NCBI GenBank assembly: GCA_009741485.1
Contig: CM019216.1
Coordinates: 27,421,741-27,485,740 of the forward strand
Length of the DNA stretch: 64,000 nucleotides
DNA from: Malurus cyaneus samueli
Lineage: Eukaryota; Chordata; Aves; Passeriformes; Maluridae
Reading direction: 5' to 3'
In this document: positions 53,860 to 64,000 of the stretch, piece by piece
Position numbering within the stretch: the stretch's first letter is position 1
Layout: each line of letters opens with the position of its first letter
Notes under the pieces: model-generated
What the model was told of the DNA's origin: nothing
The model's database searches: none
What the model saw: only the letters and a program-made list of their open reading frames with translations
Made by a program: the position numbers and the translations under genes

Positions 53860-53990
53860 TATTGTGGGTTGTTTTTTTTCTTGGGAGTGGGGAATGTGTG
53901 TTGTTTGGTTTTATTTGTTTGTGGGGGTTTCGTTTGGTTTTTGCTGTTGTTTGTTGGGTTGGTTTTTTTTTTTCTTTGTTTTTTGCTGTT
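53860..53990 (+). repeat. G/T-rich low-complexity tract
   Basis: Nearly all G and T on the + strand, with short GTTT, GGG and TTTTTTT runs and very few A or C. It lies in FAM135A intron 1 on the non-template strand. Confidence 0.8.
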
Positions 53991-54805
53991 AGGTCAGATC
54001 GGTTTTGCTCCAGGCTTCAGTGGTAGAAAAGAGAGTGGGGAACATTAAGGACAGAGCATTAAAATCTTGTACTTGACTGGTTTTGGTAATAGATGAGTGA
54101 ACTTAGAATTTAGATATCTTTCAACTTAGTGCTCTTAGATTTGGATGTGTGCAAGACATAAGCTGCTGAAGGTGCCACCTTAGGTTGCAGAGAAAAGTGT
54201 CTCTTCCTTACCTAATCAATATGAAGAAAAGTGAGCAATAAGAGTGATTAAATTCTTAGGCCAAATTGACATGTAGATGTTTGTTTGCTACAGTATATTT
54301 TTGAAAAGCTTTAAAACACATTTTGAAATAGTTTTTATGACCTCCTTAGGTCACTGCTTGCAGTGGCGGGCTGCTGAATTGTCCTTCAGCTTTACACTTG
54401 TATCATTCAACTATAACTGAATTGCACTTTGTAATGGAATAATAAGGATTTGGCTGCAAAATTAATGCTTGTTTTTTGTTTTAGAAGAGGTATAGAGAGG
54501 GTCCTAGAAGAGGCATCCGTTGTAGACAAGGTTTTGTAGAGCATCAGAAAATCATTGTCAAAGGAAGAAGAAAATAAGAATATCTGACTTGCCTCAGGCA
54601 GGTATTGAATAAAGGCAGTGGGCAGGTGTTACGAGAAGTTAAAACCAATGTTTTGTATTTTCATGTATTGTTTTTAGGTTTGAGTTTTTTTGAACTAAAG
54701 ATCGAATAATCAAACTTCTAACCTAAATTTATGTGCTGTGATGCTTTCCTTTTTTTTTTTTTGATTTGTTAAAGTGGTAGGAAACTGGAAGCCAAACCAC
54801 AAGGA

Positions 54806-55382
54806 AATCAGAAATAGTGTGGCCAGCAGCACCAGGGCAGTGGTTGTCCCCCTGTACTCGCACAGATGAGAGTGCATCTCGATTCTTGTGTCCAGTTCTG
54901 GTTTAGTCACTACAAGACAAACACTGAGATATTGGAATGAGTCCACAGGAGGGCAATGGAGCTGGTCAAGGGTCTGGAGCACGAGTCCTGTGAAGAGCTG
55001 GTGATGTTTAGCCTGCAGAAAAAGAGGCTCAAGGGAGACCTTATCACTCTCTGCAGCTACCTGGAAGGAGCGTGTAGCAAGATGGGGGTAGGTGTCTTCT
55101 GCCAAGTAACAGCTGATAGAGTGAGAGGAAGCAGTCTTAAATTGTGCCAGGGAAGGTTTAGATAGGAAAATTTCTTCACTGAAAGAGTGGTTCAACTGAA
55201 AAAGGGTGCCTTAGGGCAATGTTGAGATCACTGTTCCCAAAAGAGTTTTAAAAAGCGTCGAGTTGGCACTTGAGAACATGATCTAGTGGGGAGATAGCAG
55301 TGGAGATAGCAGGGTTAGGTTAAAGGTTAAACTTGATGATTTTAGGGGTCTTTTCCAACTTTAATGATTCTGTGATTCTATG
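54806..55382 (+). repeat. CR1 LINE 3' fragment (longest) in FAM135A intron 1
   Basis: About 577 bp that follow the CR1 consensus from the end of ORF2 to the 3' terminus: 'tcagaaatagtgtggccagc', 'ccccctgtactcgcacag', 'agggcaatggagctggtcaa', 'gggagaccttatcactctct', 'ccagggaaggtttagatag' and 'tgattctgtgattctatg'. It is sense-oriented, 5'-truncated, and carries no intact reading frame. It is followed by an A-run. Confidence 0.93.
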
Positions 55383-58300
55383 AAAAAAAAGTGAAATCAA
55401 GGATTATATTTTTAAAGATGTAGTAGCCAGCCCCAAATCAGCTGCCTTTATAGTGGCTTATTATCATTAGATGTGGAAAAGTAAAATAGATTTTGATGCA
55501 GTACCCTTGTGCATTTCTGACAGAAGCTGTATTTGTAAGAAAGTTCTGTTAGAGTAACTATTTTTCTGTGTTGGCTGATCCAGCCTATCGCTACCAATGC
55601 TATTACTGTAGGAACTACCAAGGAAGTGGTTTTGTGACCACTGATCCTGGATCAGATTTACTGTCAGATTATCCCTTAATGTAACTTCGATCAGGCAGCC
55701 AAGCTATCGCATTTCTTAAGTTAATAAGAGTATACAATATATCATTTGTGCTGTCTCAATGCCTACTGTGGGAGGAAATACAGTAACTGTTTGGCATAAA
55801 GCCTTCCAATACAAAATCAAACTGTCAAATCTAAACTGTATGTACTGTCTTGTCAAAGAATGACCTCAGAGCAGGTATCGGAACAATGACTCAACTCTGT
55901 AAATTGTGCGGTTTTATTTACAGAGGACAATAATACCTTTTGAATTTTTATTACATACTAAACATAATTTACTGATCATATATGGTTCATTTATTTTTCA
56001 ATTCTCTTTAAATCAGAGCTTTATTTTTTTGCAAATAAGTTTGTTTTTGGTGGGAGAGAAGTTGCAACTCTCTTTGGGAGACTTGATTCATAAAATAGGG
56101 CAGAGTAATGACATTAACAGTCATTTGCAGTCATTTTGATGCCAAATTCATCCATCCATATGAAAGTTATTTTTCATTTAATGACATTGTTGGGACATGG
56201 AATTCAAAGAGAGGGCACTTTCTTCCTTTGTGTAAGGAGGAAAATCAAGTATGTTTTAAGTAGACTTAGACTCTCAATATTTTGTGAAGAACCTATTCCT
56301 TTGGACAGAATCAAATTATTTTAGTAAGCTTTCCTCTCCTACTTTATTATTTATTATCTGAAACAGCCTTCATAAATTCAGGAGTTTATGAGAAGGTGAG
56401 TGCATTAAGCTATGCAATTTGGTTTTTTAAGTCAAAATATTAAAGCCTGCTTTTTTTTTTCCACTTACTGTAAGATCCGTATATGCTTCTCACGTAAAAT
56501 TCCAAAAGACTGATTGTTAAGTGTAAGCACTTCATTTTGCTTTTACCTTTATATTGCTCTTCTGAATAGGCAAGGAAACGTGACTTCATTAAAGGAAAAT
56601 GATAAACAAACCAAGTAATTAATATAGTGAATTTTTTCTACATTTGCAGATGTATTTCTAGATACATTAGTGTTGCTGTAGTTAGAGGTATTTTCGTCAT
56701 TGTTGTTAAGATACCCCAGCTTTACTGCTGATTTGCACTGTCCACTCTCCTTGGTTCTTAGCATGAGTGTGTGGAAATTTGTTTTTCTCACTCAGCCACT
56801 GTATGGGACCAAAGTGGGGCAAGGTGGCTGGCATAATGTAGTAGCACATATCCTGAATTGCTAGTGCTTATCAACAAAATGCTCCATTTTAGCTGTTCCT
56901 GGCTCAAAGGCAGTCACATTTGTGCCAGTTATTTCATACCCCTTTAATGATTTTTAAAATGTGGATTTTGTTTTTAGGGGAAGCCTTTGTGCAAGGCAAA
57001 ACTTTCAGGTTTGTTTGTTCATATTCTGTTTCCATTTTCTGTGCAAATTACTGTTGAAACCATTGCTCAATTCATTTTAATGAGAAAGGGGAGAAGGGAT
57101 CTCAGAGATGATGCAGTTTTTGTGTAATGTAAGTTTTTGACTGAAGAGAGAAGACACTGAACTTAGTTCCCTAACAGTGGGAGGGGAAAATACAGAAATC
57201 TGTAAGCATGGGGTCTGTTTTGTAGCAGAAGGTTTTGTAGTAGAGGGAGAAGAACACATCCATGAGAAAGAGAGCTTTTAACTCTCACAGAACTTTTCAT
57301 GCTAAACTTTTTAATGAGGAACCTTAGAAATAACATGTCATTTGTCAAACAGACAAAGACCAATGCTAGGATAGAAGGGAATAAGCCTAATAAGTGTTCA
57401 AAATGAATTATTATATCACATGTATGATCTATTAATAGGGGAGAAGAAAAGAAATAAATGCAACATCTTAATGACTTCTGTGCACAGTGGGAATAATCAA
57501 GTTGTCAGCTCAAAGTGGTGAGTGTGTTGTTTTATCAGTGTGCTGCATTAGAGGACGAGATATTGGTGCTAAATTTAAAGCAAAAAGTATGAAAACTTGA
57601 ATTTTAATGCCTGATTAAGTTGGTTGTTTATCTAGCCCATTAAAATGTCTTTGGTACCCTGCATTAACTTTATTAGAATCAAACCTTGTGGCTGGCTGGG
57701 AAGTAGTTTAGACTTATAGAAGCAGGGAGAAAAAAAATTGTAATAGTTGAGTTTTGCCCTGAGCCTATGAAATTAGGTCATTGTTTAACTATATGTGTAG
57801 TTATTTACTTCACATAATTATTTATAACTGTGAAGTTTTTAAAAAAAATAGGAAGTCCTGATATAAAGCTGTCTGTTCTGAAGTATTTTTCTAGTATTCG
57901 TGTTGTCTTTTTAAAATCGGGATAATGATTTGATTAAGATATTCTGGACATTTCCATTTAAGGGTTTTGTTTGTTTGTTTGCTTGTTTTACTACATGATG
58001 ATTATGCAATCCAAAATTCAACTACCATTTCTTTTGTACACCCTCAGCTTTTTAATTATGGAGTAGCAGGGTTTATTTCTAGTGCTGGGAAGCTCTAGTC
58101 TCAACCAGAACACTGTGATACCGGGTGCTGCACAGCTGTGAAAGGATTTCAAAGGACAGGGGAGTTATGCTTGATGCAGTAGTCCAGCCTCTCTCAGCAG
58201 GGAATGTAGAGAGATAGGTGGAATGATCAAAATAACAGGCTGGTTCTTTGCAGCACCATGCTGAACTAATACATGCAGTGAATTATGCTTTTTCAGCCTC

Positions 58301-60147
58301 ACAGTATTTAAAATAAAAGGATATTAGCTTGGATGAGTTTTGGCTGTATGGATAGATGGGACATATTTTTAATCACATGCAGAAAAATTTGGCAGTTCTT
58401 CTGTATAGTCATGCCAACATGTATGAGAACCCAGAGAAAATGAAATGAAAAACACTGTCTAGGTTTCCAGTCAGATTGTTCTAGTATGCACACTCAGAAA
58501 GCAGGCATTGGGAATAGCCTTGCTGGTCAGGCCAAGAACTTTGTTTGCACCACACTAAGTTTCAGCTGAAGGCAGTGTCCAAGAAACAGCTAAAATTGGA
58601 ATTGCAGGCAGTTCCCAGGTGGGGGGGACAAACCTGTGAGTCATCAGCACAGAGATAGATGGTGGCTGAATTTGTGTTGGCAGGTGCTGGATCTCTGAGC
58701 GTAGAGGAGAAGAAGACGGGTGAAAAAGCTCAGGGGTGGAGGTGTACAAAGTCCCTACAACAACTTTGAACAAAAATATTACTTGAAGAATGTTAACCGA
58801 ACAGCTAGAAACAGAGTAGAGTGGAATTAATGCTTTGTTGTATTTTCATTTGTAGATTCTCCAGTTTTACTTTTGATTTCCACTGAATAGAAAATACTTA
58901 ATCTAAGGCTAAAAGAAATTGAGCTACTCTGATTTTTGCATGTTTTCTCACTCTTTTAAAAAAAGAGCTCAGTCTGCTTTGAGAGACAACTTGTATGACA
59001 CAGGCTGTAATGCATTGTTAAACAAAAGTAATAAAAGTAGGTGCCATTTTTATGCAGCATAATGGCATCAGGATTTTGCTGGTTCATTATTGATAATTTG
59101 TGGTACCAAAAATATTATACCAACATGACATGGACAAGTGAATTCTGTTTTTAAAAAAAAATCCAGATAATGGGTTTTTTTGTATTCTACTTTCTGTTTT
59201 CTTCCCTCTGAAGCTAAGGCAAAACCAACTTAATTTCACAGCTTGGCTGCACAAGCTGTGATAGATTTTGTGTTTGTATTTCTCCAAAATATACATACTG
59301 AAAATATCAAAAATTCCTTTAAGAGGGGAGAACTAAGCGTTCTCTTTTCTATGGCATTGAAATCTAAAGGTCATCGGATAAAAAAGACATTTTGTGTTTT
59401 TTTTATTTTATTTTTTAAGTATACTAATGATTTCAGAGTGCAGGAGAGATGAACTGATTCTTAATAAACAGTTTTAAGGTAGTGGTTTATCAAGACCTTC
59501 AGGGAAAGTTTCAAAATATTTGGTCGTGTTGACCTACCTGCAATGTTTGCTCTAAGAAAGCGGGTTTGTGGTCTTAAGGCTCTCCTCCTTGTCCCCTGAA
59601 TTTTGTCTCCTGTGGAGAAGGAACATAAAATTTTCCAGGAGAATCTCATCAGACCTGTTCTCATCAGTTGTCTCCTCCCTGGTAGCTATGTAAGGCTGCG
59701 TGGGGGCTTGAGCTGTATTTGATGACTCAGGCCAGAATATCCTCCTACCTCTTTGTCGCTGTTGCTGCTGGTGAGCTGAGAGTCTCTGTGAGGACTGGGG
59801 AGGCTGTGGGATAGCTGAATGTGTACGCCTGGGAGCTGGATCTTAGAATTCCTTGGTGGAGACAGGGATGGTTTGGCTGAACATAGCAATGTCAGCTTTG
59901 CCAGAGCATTGGCTTCCCGAGAAGTTTTATTTTTTTTGCATTATTTTGTAAAAATGCACATCAGATTGCTACACTTTGAGAGCTGAAAACTACAGTGCAG
60001 GACCCAAGGGCAGATTGAAGAATGCTGGTAGGCAGTTTTTGTATGATTGTGGGAGAAATCTTGGTAAGGGCTGTTATTGGAATGCAGGAAAAAAAACCAA
60101 AATATGTAAGTACAAAACATTCTAGAGATGTTGTTCTTAGTAAAACG

Positions 60148-60173
60148 TTTGTTTGTTTGTTTGTTTGTTTTTT
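60148..60173 (+). repeat. (TTTG)n microsatellite at exon 2 acceptor
   Basis: About five TTTG units merge into a T-run that ends in the AG of the exon 2 3' splice site. It serves as the T-rich tract of that acceptor. Confidence 0.85.
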
Positions 60174-60185
60174 AGTTCGAGCAGC

Positions 60186-60227
60186 ATGTTTTTGACAGCA
60201 GTAGCAGAGAACTGGAAGACTGGTTGA
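60186..60227 (+). other. upstream ORF 1 in FAM135A exon 2 (13 codons)
   Basis: ATG at 60186 with C at -3 and T at +4 is a weak context. The frame reads MFLTAVAENWKTG and stops at TGA 60225-60227. It lies entirely within exon 2 and could be scanned past. Any role would be as a cis-acting translational element. Confidence 0.45.
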
Positions 60228-60240
60228 TTGACATACTAAA

Positions 60241-60261
60241 ATGGAGGATTTACCAGTGCAG
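60241..60261 (+). other. upstream ORF 2 start; completed by splicing (MEDLPVQ-stop)
   Basis: ATG at 60241 has A at -3 and G at +4, a strong initiation context, stronger at +4 than the main FAM135A ATG. Seven codons (MEDLPVQ) fill the exon exactly to its last base, and the stop TAA is the first codon of the next exon (63887-63889). Only 41 nt separate this stop from the main ATG, so efficient reinitiation would be limited. Seen directly, given the inferred splice junction. Confidence 0.55.
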
Positions 60262-63200
60262 GTAAGATATTCTTTGAACATCTTTTTGCAGTTCTATTTC
60301 TTAGTGTTGTCTTGCAGTTCCTAGTGCAAATAGCTAGATTAATGGCAGTGTTACACAATCATTTTTCTGAAAACAAAGCTGGTTTAGGAGGTTTCTGTCT
60401 TTTCAGTACACTCTCAAATGCTCTGATGCAGCTGGTGTAAAGTAGCACTAAAATGACGGATTTAGAAAAGAAATATAAACAAGAAACACAAGATTTTTTT
60501 TCCTTCAAAAGGACTTTTAAAATATGGTATCCTATGATCCACTTAGTACTGTGGCCTCAGGAAAGATTAGTTTGGGTAACTAAAGTAGTAGTGAGCTAAG
60601 GTGGGACAGCATTGACTGGCCAAGATAAATAGGAGATTTCCCAGCTTAGGAAAATAAGTAAACCCTCAGAAGTGTGAAGGAAAGGAAAGGTTTAGCTCTC
60701 AGTGTAGGATCAAGTGGCTTTAACTGACGTTTTAACAATTGGTGATGTTAAGTCTCAGTACTCTAAATACTTTTGAATGTTGAAGTACTGTTTTGATTAT
60801 AAATGTTAAGTACCTACCAAAAGTTTAGAACCCCCCTTTTCTAACTTGTGTATTAAGATACTGTCATTTATTATCAGACCCTCTGATACAGGTTTATATG
60901 CTGCATTAAACTCTGTTTCTCATATGTAGAGAGCTCTAACTGAAGGATTTTTTGTTTCTTTCGTGCAGTTTAATAGTTTGGTTTCCAAATGCTAATGATG
61001 TGCTTTAAAATACAACAGTAAACTCATTAAGTATTAAAATGAATTGTGGACTTCTAATGTAGTTGAAGTTTGTGAAGTGTAGCTGTAAATTTGTAAGGAA
61101 TCTATACAATTGTTAGCTCTACCTGAGTTTAGGATTTTTTTGTTGGCTTTTGTATGATTAGTGGGCAAACTTTGTACATTGTCCAAGTCGAGTTTCTCAT
61201 TTAAAATATTTAATCACTGCATAACACTTTCTGTTATATAGTTCACAGAATTATAACTGCTCTGTGCTGTTTTCCTTTGCACTGATATGAGTGACTTTGG
61301 CAGAAAAGTAGTGATGTGGTTTATGTCAGCCCAGGGCAGTGAAAGTTCCCCTTCTTTCAGTTGAAGGTGCACATGGAATAAGCTGATGCTCAACAAAGAA
61401 AAGCTATTTCCAGTGGTCACCTGACAGCTGCAGCCCTGGGTACCTGTGGCAGAACGCATCACTGCTTGCTGGAGGTGCTATTTTGTGACCTGTGCCACAG
61501 TATTTCTTACTGGTTTTGCAGTTGGTACTGGAGCAAGGCATAGACGCTTGTTTTTCCAAAATACCATTGGTAGTTAAGCAAGAGCTGCATTACTGGATTA
61601 AAATGCACTGTGTTGTGTTATGCAGGCCTGTGGCTGCTGGACACTGCTTGGTCTGCATGGAAAAAAAAATTGCCTGCCAGGCGATTTTTAGTGGCCTGGC
61701 TGGGAGTACTAAGTAAGCTCGATAGAGAAGGGAGGGAGTGGCCCCAGCTAGAGCCATATTATACACAATAGGAATACCACAAGTTCACTGGGCAGCCCTT
61801 TTGGCAGTGATGCAAGGTGTGTCTCTCTTAGGTTCTTTTGTTGAATTAACTAGTTCATAAAATGGACCTTTGAGCTTGCTTGATTGGACTAGTTCTGGTT
61901 TTTTCTGGGTTTTTCTGCTGGGGACTTGAGGGACCCTGAACATGGCCTAACAACAGCTACAGGAATAGTCTTCCCTCTCTTAGTGTTCAGGGACTTCACA
62001 CTGCTCATTGTGCTGGGAAGTCAGAGCCTTGTGACGTCTTCCTCCCTCGAGAATGCAATGTCATCAAAATGCGAGCTGGATGAGACTACCCCATGGCATC
62101 CATACGTTATCCTTTTGCTTTTATGTGACTGCTTTAAGGATGGCTCCTTCTGAGGTGCTGGACAGTTTCATGCACAGCCCACAGGGTTTGTTGCCCAGCA
62201 GCCAAGGATCACAGTAGGTCTAGGATCTCTGGATCTCTGCTCCATGGCAGGTCGGGTTTCATTTGCAGAAGATACATTTGCATTTTGGTAGGTGATGCCC
62301 ATGTGATAATGCAGTATTGCAGCCCCAGAGAACTAGAGTGCAGACAGTCTTGATTCTAGCTTTAAAGACCTTGGGGGACGCAATATTATGGACAAAGCGA
62401 TGGAAGAGGGATTGCTGCAAAGCTGTGTCGGTTGTCAGTGCCAGTCTTAACACTACAAACTGTAGCAAAACTTGTGGGGTCTTTCAGTTAATCTCTTGAA
62501 GTCCTTTGATTGAAATTAACTGATGACAATATTTTTTAGACAAACTGGGTTAATAGCATCATGTAGATGCTCTAGTTTTGGTCTTTCGGTAAGGGCCTTT
62601 GATCTGAGTTCTTCATGTTGTCTTAATGCAGAAAAGGTCTTCTTCTCCTTCCCCTGTTACGTCAGTAATGTACTGTTCCTATGTATTTGTAAAGTATGTT
62701 CAGAGTCCCTGTACTCACCATTGAACCAAGGTCAGAATTAACATCTTGTTTATAGTGTAAAATCTACACCTGTGTTACGGTACTTGAAGCCTTTCAGCTC
62801 CTCAAGAGTGAGTACAGAAAAGGAACTCTTACCTGTAATATGCTAAGATAATTTAGTTGGTAGGTTAGAGGTTGTGCCCCTAAAGGTAACTCTGCTTTCA
62901 GCTTACTAATACCTGCTGCAGTGATGACTTTTTTTGCTAGCTACTCATTTCAGTCCCAGTAGTACTGCCTACTACTTCACCCAAATGCATGTTCAAAATT
63001 TTAGAAACAAAAACCGCATAATCCGTTCAAGCTCCAGACGTCTACTTCTTCTGCATCAGAACCAGAAAAATGGACTAAGGGCACGAAGAATAGCCTGTTT
63101 AAATTTTTTTTTGTTTGCTTAGTCCTCAAACCAGACAGTGCTTGCAGAAACTGGGAAGTTTTGAAGACAAGTGTGTGCAGAAAGTGTAGTCTGTTTAATT

Positions 63201-63886
63201 AATCTAGTTTATAGTGTTGAAGGAAAACCAGCAGAATTTAGTTAAATCTGTAGGATTTAATTTAGGTATCAGCAGGCAGTTGTAAATTAGCAGGAACTTG
63301 CCAGTCTGTGGCTGTGAAGATGACAGTGGGAATTAACACTTTACTACAAAAAAAATGGACTAAAAATAAGCATGTTGCCTTCCTTAACTCCTGCCCTCCC
63401 CCTGGAATCTCTCCATCTAAAGGTTTACGTGACCTGGACAGACACTTTCTCTTTACTATTTGGCCACACTGTAATTCAGCTGTTCCTGTCCTCATGTCAG
63501 AGTTGAGGCACCACTGCCTGCATGGTCATTCTGCACCAACAAGGGCTGGAAGCAGCCCATGCTCTTTTTCTCCTTGTCGGTAATATTTTTTTCCTCCCCA
63601 GCCAAGTACCAGAGCAGAGCTGCAGTATGTAGGTATCAGTACGTGCCAGGATTGTATTATGCTGACAATGTGTTGTGATGCTTCTCTGATAACATTTGAT
63701 TCCTTCACAAGAAAGGTAGAAGTTACTGTGAGCTGAATTTGGTACATCCTATATTCTTGTTTACCTCAGGGCCTGCATATTTAAGGAAGCTGTTCAAAAC
63801 TGTTTATAAGCATTTTCCTTTTTAGGACCAGATGGGCATTATCCCCAGCTTGTGTTTTAAATAGTTTGTTTTCTCTTTGTTTTCAG
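60262..63886 (+). other. FAM135A: FAM135A intron 2, non-coding
   Basis: This is 3625 bp from the donor GTAAGA to the acceptor TTTTCAG. I saw no recognisable repeat, exon or RNA gene in it. Several 60-90 codon open frames occur on both strands and look random. Confidence 0.65.
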
Positions 63887-63930
63887 TAACTAAGGTGCTG
63901 ACAAGTTTTGACTTCTTCATCCTCATAAAC
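63887..63930 (+). other. FAM135A: FAM135A 5'-UTR part of exon 3
   Basis: A strong 3' splice site (TTTGTTTTCTCTTTGTTTTCAG ends at 63886; pyrimidine tract about 63866-63884) precedes TAACTAAGGTG. The 44 nt to the ATG at 63931 are untranslated in the main frame. The first three bases are TAA, which closes an upstream ORF begun in the previous exon. Exon boundaries are inferred from splice consensus, not transcript data. Confidence 0.78.
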
Positions 63931-64000
63931 ATGAGTGAAGTTCAGGCTATGGTAGAATTCTCCGTGGAGCTCCACAAATTCTTCAATGTCGATTTGTTTC
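63931..64000 (+). CDS. FAM135A: FAM135A, first coding exon (5' part, cut by window edge)
   Basis: The 23 complete codons read MSEVQAMVEF then SVELHKFFNVDLF, and the next codon starts with C. This matches the highly conserved N-terminus of FAM135 proteins, which carry an N-terminal DUF3657 region and a C-terminal DUF676-type putative serine-esterase (alpha/beta hydrolase) domain; only the extreme N-terminus is visible here. Family members continue with Q at residue 24, consistent with the trailing C. The QAMVEF motif favours FAM135A over FAM135B (QGTVEF as I remember it), but the paralogue call rests on few residues. The start is well supported: the reading frame is open back through the exon to a TAA at 60237-60239 in the preceding exon, with no other in-frame ATG between. 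The context is A at -3 and A at +4, an acceptable Kozak site. The biochemical role of the family is poorly defined. Confidence 0.88.
   Translation, partial: MSEVQAMVEFSVELHKFFNVDLF

Larger units (their letters stand above)
46546..60175 (+). other. FAM135A: FAM135A intron 1 (bulk), non-coding
   Basis: AT-rich sequence between the CpG island and the exon 2 acceptor. It contains two sense-oriented CR1 fragments, a (TA)8 run at 50407-50422, a T13 run at 54750-54762, a G/T-rich low-complexity tract at 53860-53990 and a (TTTG)n tract ending at the acceptor. A moderately GC-rich stretch at about 52380-53000 has no recognisable repeat or exon. Open frames here are short, overlap one another on both strands, and lack homology I recognise. 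The true 5' boundary depends on the exon 1 donor. Confidence 0.6.
60176..60261 (+). other. FAM135A: FAM135A non-coding exon 2 (5' UTR), 86 nt
   Basis: The exon is bounded by a T-rich acceptor ending TTTTTTAG at 60175 and a near-consensus donor CAG|GTAAGA at 60261/60262. It lies on the same strand as the FAM135A start, between the CpG island and the coding exon. It has no long open frame but contains two ATGs. The first (60186) opens a 13-codon ORF ending at a TGA (60225-60227). The second (60241, context AAAATGG) opens a 7-codon ORF that ends on the first codon of exon 3 after splicing. An in-frame stop (60237-60239) separates it from the main frame. Non-coding first exons followed by a coding exon are usual for this gene family. 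The splice signals are strong; usage in transcripts is inferred. Confidence 0.7.

Noticed and set aside
1..64000. CRISPR array, tRNA or rRNA genes, LTR retrovirus, bacterial-type operon
   Set aside because: No regularly spaced repeats, cloverleaf-type motifs, long terminal repeats, or dense long open frames were seen on either strand by eye.

Overview
The window looks like bird nuclear DNA. It is mostly AT-rich and non-coding. Its only recognisable interspersed repeats are 3'-end or reverse-transcriptase-derived fragments of CR1-type LINEs, with the typical 'gatgatttt...ttccaac...gattctatg' tail. No Alu-, B1- or L1-like elements were seen. A bird is the best guess from this repeat content and the compact gene; a turtle or crocodilian is not excluded from sequence alone.

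The only protein-coding gene I can support is on the + strand and runs off the right edge. The last 70 bases encode the first 23 residues of a FAM135 family protein, beginning MSEVQAMVEF. From remembered family sequences the QAMVEF motif fits FAM135A better than FAM135B. Upstream lie a 44-nt 5'-UTR part of the same exon (from 63887), a clean 86-nt non-coding exon (60176-60261), and a CpG island (about 44960-46545) that should hold the promoter and first exon. Intron 1 is about 14 kb and intron 2 is 3625 bp. The leader carries short upstream ORFs; one has its stop codon placed exactly at the exon 2/exon 3 junction.

Positions 1-44959 look intergenic. In mammals FAM135A has a collagen gene (COL9A1, then COL19A1) upstream, but I saw no Gly-X-Y exon on either strand, so any such neighbour lies further left. 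This stretch holds four CR1 fragments, microsatellites (GAT, AT, TC, A25), a GC-rich but CpG-poor 340-bp block (about 19995-20340), some strong dyad symmetries (especially a 22-bp perfect palindrome at 39370-39391), and one weak minus-strand exon candidate (31877-32065). Two more sense-oriented CR1 fragments lie in FAM135A intron 1.

I found no undescribed multi-gene system, tRNA or rRNA gene, CRISPR array or intact transposon. The most useful observations concern the 5' leader of FAM135A and the palindrome cluster near 39.4 kb.
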